NCBI GenBank assembly: GCA_024233005.1
Contig: JACKQE010000011.1
Span: 134,903 to 198,902 of the forward strand
Direction of reading: 5' to 3'
DNA from: Akkermansiaceae bacterium
GTDB taxonomy: Bacteria > Verrucomicrobiota > Verrucomicrobiia > Verrucomicrobiales > DEV007
Length of the DNA stretch: 64,000 nucleotides
Positions 1 through 7,824 of this stretch are shown here, in pieces; the stretch's first letter is position 1; each line of letters starts with the position of its first letter. A program made the position numbers and the translations under genes. The notes below the pieces were generated by a model. That model was given only the letters and a program-made list of their open reading frames with translations. It had not been told where the DNA came from and made no database searches.

Positions 1-709
1 CGAGGAAGAGGAAGTCGTGGACACCCACCAGATAGGTGTCGTCCTGCGGGGCGGTGAAATCGATCATGGGATCGCGTCCGACGGTGTCCCGGTTGTATTC
101 CAGCTGGCGGCCTTCCTTGTCCCGAATCAGGAGCGTGGCGTCCGCCCGGGAGTCCAGGCGTTCCGCCCAGACATGGATGAGAACACGTTGTCCCCGTTTC
201 AGGGTGATCTGGTAGTAATCGATCTGGTTGGCATCGCAGGTTCCCGTGGCCACCGCTTCCAAAGCCAGCGCAGGGGCCTTGGTGGGATCGTTGGCATTGG
301 TGTCCGCGATTTCCACGGTGCCGGCGCGGGTGACTTGGAAAGCCCGCGGGGTGGAGAGGCCGTAGAGACCGGAAGCCCTTACCTCGTAGAGCCCCGGCGG
401 CACCTTGGCGTCGATAGTGACGCGGCATTTGTTGCCACTTTGACGGGGAGCTTTTTGGAATTCGGTTGGCGGGAGCATGACGGGCTCGCCTTTGATCCCG
501 GGGTGGTTGAAAACCAGCGCATCCAGATCATAAAGATTTGTTCCGGCGACATTGACCTCGATCGTTTGCCCCGCTACTCCGCCCGGTGGAAAAATCGTGT
601 TCAGCCCCGCACTGGGAAGCTGGGCCCAGAGAGAGGAATGCAGGAACGTGCAGCACGCCAGCGGGAGGAATCGCAGGACGAGATGGGTGGGAAAGGAAGG
701 GGTGCGCAT
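1..709 (-). CDS. Secreted pre-peptidase (PPC)-type protein, partial (C-terminus off the left edge)
   Basis: This minus-strand frame is open from an ATG at 709 to the window edge, giving the first 236 residues. The N-terminus is a good signal peptide (basic MRTPSFPTHLVLR, a hydrophobic stretch, then SSLWAQ). The mature part has beta-rich segments such as GVAGQTIEVNVAGTNL, VPPGLYEVRA and TLKRGQRVLIHVWAERLDS. These resemble the pre-peptidase C-terminal (PPC) and IPT-like modules of large exported planctomycete/verrucomicrobial proteins. It lies about 90 bases downstream of the minus-strand HTTM gene and could be cotranscribed with it. The catalytic or anchoring part, if there is one, lies outside the window, so the overall function cannot be told. 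The export call is firm; the PPC call is from motif style. Confidence 0.75.
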   Translation of the reverse strand, partial: MRTPSFPTHLVLRFLPLACCTFLHSSLWAQLPSAGLNTIFPPGGVAGQTIEVNVAGTNLYDLDALVFNHPGIKGEPVMLPPTEFQKAPRQSGNKCRVTIDAKVPPGLYEVRASGLYGLSTPRAFQVTRAGTVEIADTNANDPTKAPALALEAVATGTCDANQIDYYQITLKRGQRVLIHVWAERLDSRADATLLIRDKEGRQLEYNRDTVGRDPMIDFTAPQDDTYLVGVHDFLFL

Positions 710-802
710 TTAAATGGTCGTAAAACCCCCAAAGCCTCGCAAATTCCACCAATTGCCGCAAGCGGCGCCATCGCGCCGGACGGGATGACGGCGGATGGTT
801 GA

Positions 803-1750
803 TCAGGCCGTCGCGGTGGTGCCATTGATTGACCGAATCTGGACCAAGGTGGCAATCCAATAGGGAAGGTTGACCAAAAAAATCAGGTCCGTCGCCATGA
901 AATAGCGGAACTCCAAATGCATGAGGAGCGCGATGAAAACGTGCAACAGGATCAGGGCCACCCCCATCAGGGCTGCCGCGACGCGGTTGAACAAGCCGAG
1001 AAAGGCGAATAGCTCCAGGTAAAACCCGGGAGCAATGCACAGCATCGCCGCCCAGGGATGGTCACCGAACCATTCCATCACGCCTCGATTCAGGGTTTCT
1101 GGTGGCGTTTGGAGGCTGTCATAGAAACTCTGCAGATGGTTTTTCTCAAATTGGACAACAATGTTCGGCGTTTGTTGGACCCACCGCCAACCGGGAATCC
1201 ATCCTCCGCCAGAGTTGACCCACTTGCTGATGGCGGAAACCACGTAGGCCGCCGCGATCATTTGTTGCGACCAGAAAACGGCCCCGGTGGCGCTCTCACG
1301 GGGAGAGTCGCCGGCTTTCCGGGAGCGTTTTCGCCATGCGTGGTAGAGGAACCAGGCGCTCTGTCCCATCAACACCATGCCCACCAATTGGGCGGAATGA
1401 TGATGTCCCCTGGGCGAATATAAAAGGGATCCGGCTGCCGCATGGAGGACTGCCAGCCCCGTCGTGACCCAGGGGAGTCCTTTGCCGAGAACGTAGAAAA
1501 TCAGAAGGATGGCGATCGCAAGGGCGCAGAGGGCTGTGGGAACGGGTTGGCCGAGCCATTCCAAAGGCACCAGCATGCCCAATCCATTGGGCTCTTCCCG
1601 GTCGATGGTGTTGGGCAGATCGACAACCCAAAAACGAAGGGTCGGGAATGTCGCCAACCAAATTACCGGCGCGAAGAGTAGACGCATCCAGCGCCATTCC
1701 CAATCCTCATAAGAAATGTTCCCGAGATGGTTGCGGAAAAGGGACTTCAT
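803..1750 (-). CDS. HTTM / vitamin K-dependent gamma-carboxylase-like membrane protein (module A)
   Basis: The 315-residue protein has several hydrophobic helices. Its layout matches HTTM-domain proteins, the membrane part related to vitamin K-dependent gamma-carboxylase. Visible marks are a histidine cluster (RGHHHSAQ, about 115-121) at a helix start, the segment AAYVVSAISKW with a lysine at 176 inside a helix, and a C-terminal helix pair around ELFAFLGLFNR and LLHVFIALLMHLEFRY. The same marks sit in the same order in the protein at 3107-4243, so the two are paralogues. Its ATG overlaps the TGA of the upstream small gene (ATGA, 1747-1750), so the pair is probably translationally coupled. The substrate is unknown, and it could also be described as DoxX/HTTM-like. 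The paralogy is well supported; enzymatic activity is inference. Confidence 0.72.
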   Translation of the reverse strand: MKSLFRNHLGNISYEDWEWRWMRLLFAPVIWLATFPTLRFWVVDLPNTIDREEPNGLGMLVPLEWLGQPVPTALCALAIAILLIFYVLGKGLPWVTTGLAVLHAAAGSLLYSPRGHHHSAQLVGMVLMGQSAWFLYHAWRKRSRKAGDSPRESATGAVFWSQQMIAAAYVVSAISKWVNSGGGWIPGWRWVQQTPNIVVQFEKNHLQSFYDSLQTPPETLNRGVMEWFGDHPWAAMLCIAPGFYLELFAFLGLFNRVAAALMGVALILLHVFIALLMHLEFRYFMATDLIFLVNLPYWIATLVQIRSINGTTATA

Positions 1751-2223
1751 GGATTGGTGGATTTCGCGGTGATTTGATCCAGGCTGGCCACTGGTTCCTC
1801 GACCTTGGCAAGGTGGCCATCTTTCCAGTAAATGCGGACATCCATCAGGGTGAGATGGGCGTTGCGGCCGTCCGTGAAGGCCTGCGGGGCGCGTTCGTCG
1901 CGGAGAAAGCGCAGGGCCTCCCGCGCCGCAGGTGCCTTCTGCTCCGCCGTCCAGGTATAGTGGGATCCCTTGAGGTCTTTTTTCAATTCATCCAAACCGT
2001 CGCCGTAATGTTTCTTCAAATCGGAGGCAAAAATACCGAAATCCAACGTCGGCACCGGCTTCCCTGTCCGGTCAGCGAGGTAGACGATGTAGGTCTTTTC
2101 CTCGAATTTGGAATACATGGGGAATTTTGAGAAGGGATAGAACTCCCCGGTGGCATAGCAGAACGCGATCACCGTGAAGAACGGCAGAAGTGCCAACCAG
2201 GGACTGGAGGAGGGAAGTTTCAT
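1747..2223 (-). CDS. Small membrane-anchored protein with YPFSKFPMYS motif (module A partner)
   Basis: The protein has 158 residues. One N-terminal hydrophobic segment (about 8-25) is followed at once by YPFSKFPMYS (29-38) and then a soluble, charged domain of about 115 residues. The plus-strand gene at 2407 encodes the same motif (YPFSNFPMYS), also just after its last membrane helix, so the two are homologous. I placed the start at MKLPSSSP because the hydrophobic helix follows directly. An ATG 18 codons upstream (2277) is possible, but no clear ribosome-binding site supports either. The stop overlaps the start of the HTTM gene by four bases, which suggests a partner role for that membrane protein. 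I do not recognise the family. Confidence 0.7.
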   Translation of the reverse strand: MKLPSSSPWLALLPFFTVIAFCYATGEFYPFSKFPMYSKFEEKTYIVYLADRTGKPVPTLDFGIFASDLKKHYGDGLDELKKDLKGSHYTWTAEQKAPAAREALRFLRDERAPQAFTDGRNAHLTLMDVRIYWKDGHLAKVEEPVASLDQITAKSTNP

Positions 2224-2406
2224 GGGGAAAAATTTGGCGGGAGCACTAAGCGGCTTGGAAAGAATCACCCGTAACATATGGCTTACGACACGCAAGCGAC
2301 GACGGATGCCGGTGTGATGACGCCAGTGAAAACAGATTTGAAAAACTTGCGCGAATCCGCATTCCGCCCCACTGTCGGGGGTCGCAAGAACCGACATTTC
2401 CCGACC

Positions 2407-3063
2407 ATGACCATCGATTGGATTCAACTTCTCATCACTGTTCCCCTCATTGTGTTTTGGCGCCTCTGGCAGAAAAGCCGCTCCCGTCCCACTCTCGTCG
2501 GATGGCTGGTCTGTCTCGTGGCGCTGATCGCCTTGAACAATTATTACGCGATCGGCGTTGCTGCCGTGATGGCGGGGTTTTACTACAAACATTCGGCCTT
2601 CGTCATTCCCGCAGTGGTGGCTTTCTCTCTGACCATTCGGGAAAACTACCCCTTCTCGAATTTCCCCATGTACAGCAATCCTGACGCCACGGAGAACTAC
2701 TTTTACCTTGTGGCTCTGGATGACAACGACCAGGAAACGCCGCTTCCCGTGGCGAAGTTGACTCAGTTCTCCGCTCCGGGGATGAAGAAAGCCTTTAAGT
2801 CCTACAGCGACAAGTTCGCCAAAAGCCGTCCCGCCGAGGACGGAAAAAAGCGGGGAAGGGATGATCTTACTCCCGAGGAACGGAATCAGGTGGGCTTGAA
2901 GTTGCTGGAAGAGCTGAGGCATCAGGCAGTTGCCAGCAAACAGGAAATGCCTCCTCGTTTGGGTATTGTCGAGGTCTGGATCGAGGCCGACGGCAAATCA
3001 GGTTGGACTGAAACCCCGTCGCTGATCGTCAAGGAACCCAAGGCTGCAACTCCCCATTCCTAA
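2407..3063 (+). CDS. Membrane protein with YPFSNFPMYS motif (module B partner)
   Basis: The protein has 218 residues from the ATG at 2407. A longer frame opens at 2278, but its extra 43 residues are polar and overlap the divergent promoter space, so the shorter start is preferred. Three hydrophobic helices (about 5-19, 31-46 and 48-77) precede ENYPFSNFPMYSNP (about 79-92). A charged soluble domain follows, with a KKRGRDDLTPEERNQ stretch. It is a longer homologue of the product at 1747-2223 and is likewise followed by an HTTM-like gene, 43 bases downstream. The shared motif directly after a membrane helix points to a periplasmic face or membrane-interface function. The family and biochemical role are unknown. 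Confidence 0.72.
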   Translation: MTIDWIQLLITVPLIVFWRLWQKSRSRPTLVGWLVCLVALIALNNYYAIGVAAVMAGFYYKHSAFVIPAVVAFSLTIRENYPFSNFPMYSNPDATENYFYLVALDDNDQETPLPVAKLTQFSAPGMKKAFKSYSDKFAKSRPAEDGKKRGRDDLTPEERNQVGLKLLEELRHQAVASKQEMPPRLGIVEVWIEADGKSGWTETPSLIVKEPKAATPHS

Positions 3064-3106
3064 ACCGAACGCCTCTCTTTTTTGCCATTTCACATCCGCC
3101 GTTGCC

Positions 3107-4243
3107 ATGATCGCCAAACTCTCCGCCCTCCTCCGTCACTTGGGGACAAAGTTCAGCACCCCCCGGTTCTCCCGTTGGGAGGTCGTTATCATGAGGGTGC
3201 TCTTTGCCTATGTCATTTACCAGTCCATGCCCTTGGACAAACCCTTCAATGCCGCCGGCATGGCCTTTTTGGAAAAGGTTGCCCCAGCCGCTGCCGTGAA
3301 GGTCAAAGAGGACTTCCGCTACCCATTGTTCGGCATCCGTCCTCCGTTCTTTCCGCTGATCGAAGCAATGCCGGGAACCACCGGCAAGATCGAATACTCG
3401 GACACCCCCGTTCCGGTGGGAATCGCGCGCACCGCTTGGGGAGCGTCCTTCGTGAAGTTGTTCAATGACGAAGCCTTCGTCACCAAGGTCCTGCCATGGT
3501 TCGTCTTCGGGGCTCTGGCCTTGTATGTGTCGGGTTACGGGCTGCCCGTGGCTCTGCCCATCCTCACTCTAATCAGTATCGGAAGCCGGACGCTGTTCAA
3601 CTCTCAGGGACGGATCCACCACGGGTTTCAGATTATTTCCCTGGTGCTGCTGGCTCAGACAGTGGTGATCCTCTGGCAGGTCTGGAAGAACTGGCGGGTC
3701 GCCATGGGAGTGAAAAAGGCGGCGGATGATGCCTATGGCCGGAATTTCTGGGACTACCTCTTTCGTTGGTCCCAGCTCGCCATCATCGCCGCCTATGTCA
3801 TTGCCGGGGTCATCAAACCCATCCAATCGAAAGGCCAGTGGTTCGCCAACAGTCATTTCATTGGCGTTCAGATCGTCAAGACCCACCGGCAGAATTACTA
3901 CAATGCCCTTGATCCAGCCTTGAAGGACCGCGATGTCCCCTTGGCCCGGGACTTCATGTATGAACGGAAAAACATGTGGCGCCTTCTCATGAGCATGGGC
4001 GTTCTCCTTGAAATCTTCGCGTTCCTTGCCCTCTACAACCGGTGGATGATGGCCGGGGTGGGCTTTGCCATGATCATGTTCCACTATATGAATGACACTT
4101 TCATGGAACTGTATTTCTACAACAATGAGAAAATGCTTTGGATATTCCTTGTGAACATTCCCGGCCTGGTCATTGGGCTGATGCAGTTGCTGAAAAAGAG
4201 GGGCAGTCCTCCGGCATCCGATGTGGTGCCCGTTGCGGCCTGA
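3107..4243 (+). CDS. HTTM / vitamin K-dependent gamma-carboxylase-like membrane protein (module B)
   Basis: The protein has 378 residues with about seven hydrophobic segments. Conserved marks shared with the paralogue at 803-1750 are RIHHGFQ (169-175), AAYVIAGVIKPI with a helix lysine at 237, and the C-terminal segments LLEIFAFLALYNRW and FHYMNDTFMELYFY. In the vitamin K-dependent carboxylase family the catalytic lysine lies in a similar Tyr-Phe-Ile-Ala-Gly-x-x-Lys context, so this lysine could be functional. That parallel is from memory of the family, not from an alignment. The protein has a 90-residue N-terminal insertion (around VKVKEDFRYPLFGIRPP) that its shorter paralogue lacks. It follows the YPFSNFPMYS gene and is probably cotranscribed with it. 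Confidence 0.74.
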   Translation: MIAKLSALLRHLGTKFSTPRFSRWEVVIMRVLFAYVIYQSMPLDKPFNAAGMAFLEKVAPAAAVKVKEDFRYPLFGIRPPFFPLIEAMPGTTGKIEYSDTPVPVGIARTAWGASFVKLFNDEAFVTKVLPWFVFGALALYVSGYGLPVALPILTLISIGSRTLFNSQGRIHHGFQIISLVLLAQTVVILWQVWKNWRVAMGVKKAADDAYGRNFWDYLFRWSQLAIIAAYVIAGVIKPIQSKGQWFANSHFIGVQIVKTHRQNYYNALDPALKDRDVPLARDFMYERKNMWRLLMSMGVLLEIFAFLALYNRWMMAGVGFAMIMFHYMNDTFMELYFYNNEKMLWIFLVNIPGLVIGLMQLLKKRGSPPASDVVPVAA

Positions 4244-4601
4244 GCCTGCGGAGATAGCCCTGGTCGCGGAATGGCGTGGCAGGCGCGGGGACTCCTCGGT
4301 GGCGCGAGGCGGCCAAGTTTTTTCTTTACAGGATGGGTCTCGGCCTTAGATTTCCATTCTGATGCACTCCCGGTTGCCACTTCTTCTCCGACTCCGACTC
4401 ATGCGCGGCTCCGCGCGGAGGCTCGGTTGATGGCAGGCTGCTGTTGTTCTGCTGCCGATCCGGGCGCCCTGCGGCGCCGCTCCCACCGCACGCACAGGAG
4501 ATTTTGATTCTCCATCCCTTCAGGGGTGTGCTCATCGGTCCTGTATTTGCCTTTCGCATTTCCCTCTTTTCACGCCACATTCCGTCACTTCTCCGCGATT
4601 C
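4244..4601. other. Intergenic region upstream of leuA with GC-rich hairpins and a tiny cysteine-rich open frame
   Basis: The gap has no conventional gene. It contains a perfect palindrome CTCCGCGCGGAG (about 4413-4424) and a strong hairpin formed by two GGCGCC copies separated by CTGC (about 4468-4483). A 25-codon frame starts at 4430 (MAGCCC...HRTHRRF) with three consecutive cysteine codons and ends at about 4507. Hairpins plus a codon run before a biosynthetic gene look like an attenuation leader. However, the codon run is cysteine rather than leucine, and neither hairpin has a T tract. This is a possibility only. Confidence 0.3.
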
Positions 4602-6296
4602 ATGAATCCCTCCTCCATTCTGAAATATCGTCCATTTTCCCCGGTAGCGCTCCCGGACCGCCAATGGCCGGACCAAACCATCACCCGGGCTCCCCGCTGG
4701 TGCAGCGTGGATCTTCGCGATGGCAACCAGGCGCTGCCGGTTCCGATGAATGTGGAGGAAAAGCTGGAGCTGTTCGAGATGCTGTGCCGCATCGGATTCA
4801 AGGAAATCGAAGTCGGCTTTCCTTCGGCCTCCGACACCGAGTTCGCCTTCGTCCGCCGGCTCATCGAGGAGGACCGCATTCCGCGGGATGTCAGTATCCA
4901 GGTTCTGGTCCAAGCCCGTGAGCATCTGATTCGGCGTACTTTTGAAAGCCTCGTCGGTGCCCGTGAGGCCATCGTGCACCTCTACAACTCGACCTCCCCC
5001 CTGCAGCGGCGCATCACTTTTGGGGATGCCTCCAAGGCGGAAATTAAGGACATCGCTGTGAATGGCACCCGCCTGGTCAAGGAACTGGCGGGTGCCCAGA
5101 GCGCCACCCTGATTCGGTTTCAATACTCCCCGGAGAGTTTCTCCGACACCGAGTTGGACTTTTCCCTCGAGGTCTGCGAAGCCGTGATGGAGGCGTGGGG
5201 CCCGACGGAGGGGCAACCCATTATTCTAAATCTCCCGGCCACCGTGGAGTGGGCCACTCCGAATGTGCACGCGGATCAGATCGAATGGTTCTGCCGTCAT
5301 CTCCACGGGCGGAACAAGGCGCTGATCAGTCTGCACACCCACAACGACCGGGGCACCGGGATTGCCGCCACGGAACTGGGCCTGCTGGCGGGCGCGGACC
5401 GGGTGGAAGGCACTCTTTTTGGCAACGGGGAACGCACTGGCAATCTCGACATCGTGGTCGTGGCGCTCAACATGAACAGCCACGGCATTGAGACCGGTTT
5501 GGACTTTTCCGGCCTGCCGCAAATTCGCGCCGTCTATGAGCGGTGCACCCGCATGACCGTGCCGGATCGCCAGCCCTATGCCGGCGAGTTGGTGTTCACC
5601 GCTTTTTCAGGATCGCACCAGGATGCCATCAAGAAAGGCCTGGACCGCCGGGAGAGGGATCTGGAAAAATCCTCCGGAGCGGTGGTGCCGTGGGGGGTTC
5701 CTTATCTCACCATCGATCCCCAGGACATCGGGCGCAGTTACGAAGCCATCATCCGCATCAACAGCCAAAGTGGCAAGGGCGGGATTGCCTACGTGCTGGA
5801 CCGCGAGCATGGGTATGATCTGCCCAAGACGATGCATCCCCAGGTCGGCCTGCGGATCTCCGGATTGGCGGATCAACAAGGTCGGGAACTTTCCCCCGAT
5901 GAGATCCGGGATGTCTTTCTCAAGGACTTTGCCAATCTGGGGGATCCCTTGGCCTTGGAGGATTTTGAACTGGACCATCACACCGGCGAGAGGGGACAGG
6001 TGCGCTGTCGGGCGAAGATCACCATGAACGGGGATCGCCAGGACATCGTCGGGGTGGGCAACGGTCCGATCAATGCCTTCGTTCATGCGATGGAGGCCGC
6101 GGGCTTCAAGGATTTTTCGGTGACTGATTACCGGTCCCATGCGGTGAGGGGTGGTTCGGATGCCGATTCTGCGGCCTATGTCCAACTGCAGAGCCTGGAC
6201 CGGACGAGACTGGTCTGGGGGTGTGGCGTGGATCCTTCCATCGAAATGGCCGGACTGCGGGCGCTGGTGAGTGCCTGGAATCTCCTCAGAGCCTGA
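4602..6296 (+). CDS. leuA: 2-isopropylmalate synthase
   Basis: LeuA catalyses the first committed step of leucine synthesis, condensing acetyl-CoA with 2-ketoisovalerate in the cytoplasm. The product has 564 residues, the size of the long (type 2, yeast/actinobacterial-like) LeuA class. The N-terminal TIM barrel shows SVDLRDGNQAL near residue 35, EVGFPSASDTEF near 73, and the metal-binding HTHNDRG near 246 followed by GTLFGNGERTGN. The C-terminal regulatory domain (from about 430) has the GVGNGPINAF and YRSHAVRGGSDADSAAY segments seen in leucine-inhibited enzymes. No other leucine genes are adjacent, so it stands alone here. The gene is full length and intact. Confidence 0.96.
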   Translation: MNPSSILKYRPFSPVALPDRQWPDQTITRAPRWCSVDLRDGNQALPVPMNVEEKLELFEMLCRIGFKEIEVGFPSASDTEFAFVRRLIEEDRIPRDVSIQVLVQAREHLIRRTFESLVGAREAIVHLYNSTSPLQRRITFGDASKAEIKDIAVNGTRLVKELAGAQSATLIRFQYSPESFSDTELDFSLEVCEAVMEAWGPTEGQPIILNLPATVEWATPNVHADQIEWFCRHLHGRNKALISLHTHNDRGTGIAATELGLLAGADRVEGTLFGNGERTGNLDIVVVALNMNSHGIETGLDFSGLPQIRAVYERCTRMTVPDRQPYAGELVFTAFSGSHQDAIKKGLDRRERDLEKSSGAVVPWGVPYLTIDPQDIGRSYEAIIRINSQSGKGGIAYVLDREHGYDLPKTMHPQVGLRISGLADQQGRELSPDEIRDVFLKDFANLGDPLALEDFELDHHTGERGQVRCRAKITMNGDRQDIVGVGNGPINAFVHAMEAAGFKDFSVTDYRSHAVRGGSDADSAAYVQLQSLDRTRLVWGCGVDPSIEMAGLRALVSAWNLLRA

Positions 6297-6503
6297 TCCG
6301 GTGGCGATTCTCGGGGCCACCAGGCGCCATCTCGGTCCCAAGACCCTCCTGACTGAACTGCGGGCCAGCATTTGCTTTTGCTTCCTTTCGCCTGGCATTC
6401 CACCGGAGGCTCGGGGGGGCGGATTGTTGATTCATCTTTCAAAGATCACAGATTCAATCCAGTTCTGCCTGCCAATGGAAAATACCTACTCAAGCTTAGC
6501 CGG

Positions 6504-7811
6504 CTAGCCCACGATTTCCTTCACCACGGTTCCGCTGACTTCGGTCAGTCGAAAATCACGTCCCGCGTGGCGATAGGTTAATGTTTCGTGATCGAGACCC
6601 AACAGGTGGAGAATGGTCGCGTGCCAGTCAACGATCGGCACCTTTCCCGAGATGGCTTCGTAGCCGTAATCGTCTGTTTCTCCGTGAGCGTGTCCCGCCT
6701 TCACGCCGCCGCCCGCCATCCACGTGGTAAAGGCTTTCACATTGTGATCGCGACCGTCCGAGCCTTCCGCGTGAGGCGTTCGACCGAATTCACCGCCCCA
6801 GATGACAAGGGTATCATCAAGGAGACCGCGTGATTTCAAATCGGTGATCAGGCCTCGCATCGGCTTGTCCACCGACGCACAAGTCGCGGGCAGAGCCGAT
6901 CCGAGATCCCGGTGGTGGTCCCAGTCCCCATGATTGATCTCGACGAACCGCACCCCGGCTTCGATCATGCGCCGCGCGAGCAGGCACTTGCGGCCAAAAT
7001 CTCCGGTCACTTCCTCATCGATGCCGTAGAGCGCTCTCATGGCTGGGGGTTCTCTCTCAAGATCCATCAACGCCGGCATCTCGCTTTGCATCCGGTAACC
7101 AAGCTCGTAAGTCTTGATGAGTCCTTCCACCTGCGGGTCGTAGGACTCCTGTTCAAGTTTCGAACGGTTGAAGGTCTGGATGAGGTCGAGCTCCGCACGT
7201 TGTTCCTCCTGGCTGAGCTTGGGTTTCAAGTTGGGAACTTCGGCCCCGGCGATCGGACGCTTCGCAGTACCGATTCGTGTTCCCTGGTGGTGGGCCGGAA
7301 GAAACGCGCTGCCATAATTCTGCGCTCCCCCGAAACCGCTGGCCGGGGTGATGGTGACAAAGCCCGGCAGGTTTTCATTCATCGACCCGAGTCCATAGTG
7401 CGTCCATGCCCCCAGAGAGGGCCTCACAAATTGGGAACTGCCCGTGTGCATCTGAAGGTAGGCCTGAGGGTGTGCCGGGATATCGGTCTGCATGCCGCGG
7501 AGGATGCAAAGGTCATCCGCGCACGTGGCGAGTTGGGGAAAGAGTTCCGACATCCAATGGCCACTCCGCCCGTGTTGGGCGAACTTCCATCGGGAACCCA
7601 GCAATTGCGTTCCCTGACGCGCTCCCGGTTTGCCTGTGTCGGCGTTCAGCTTCGGCTTGTAGTCGAAGGTGTCGACGTGGGAGGGAGCTCCCTGCATGCA
7701 TAGAAAGATGACCCGCTTGGTGGACTTCTTAGCCGCTTGCGCCGCGAGGGCCGAGAATCCCAGCCAGCCGAATCCCAGGGAGCTTGTCTGCAAAAAATGT
7801 CTGCGGTTCAT
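6504..7811 (-). CDS. DUF1501 family exported protein (sulfatase-fold relative)
   Basis: The protein has 435 residues from MNRRHFLQTS. The RRHFLQ start plus the hydrophobic stretch GFGWLGFSALAAQAA look like a Tat-type signal. DUF1501 proteins have an alkaline phosphatase/sulfatase-like fold and occur almost always beside a PSD1/DUF1549-DUF1553 cytochrome protein in planctomycetes and verrucomicrobia. Characteristic segments are MQGAPSHVDTFDYKP, LCILRGMQTDIPAHPQAY, VRFVEINHGDWDHH and VIWGGEFGRTPHAEGSDGRDHN. The upstream partner gene ends 13 bases before this start, so the two form an operon. The substrate is unknown; polysaccharide degradation is often proposed for these pairs but is not shown here. 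Confidence 0.93.
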   Translation of the reverse strand: MNRRHFLQTSSLGFGWLGFSALAAQAAKKSTKRVIFLCMQGAPSHVDTFDYKPKLNADTGKPGARQGTQLLGSRWKFAQHGRSGHWMSELFPQLATCADDLCILRGMQTDIPAHPQAYLQMHTGSSQFVRPSLGAWTHYGLGSMNENLPGFVTITPASGFGGAQNYGSAFLPAHHQGTRIGTAKRPIAGAEVPNLKPKLSQEEQRAELDLIQTFNRSKLEQESYDPQVEGLIKTYELGYRMQSEMPALMDLEREPPAMRALYGIDEEVTGDFGRKCLLARRMIEAGVRFVEINHGDWDHHRDLGSALPATCASVDKPMRGLITDLKSRGLLDDTLVIWGGEFGRTPHAEGSDGRDHNVKAFTTWMAGGGVKAGHAHGETDDYGYEAISGKVPIVDWHATILHLLGLDHETLTYRHAGRDFRLTEVSGTVVKEIVG

Positions 7812-7824
7812 GGTCCTGGAAGGG

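Noticed and set aside
17..802. A 261-codon plus-strand frame at the left edge
   Set aside because: The minus strand has a signal peptide and PPC-like strands in the same interval, which explains the region better.
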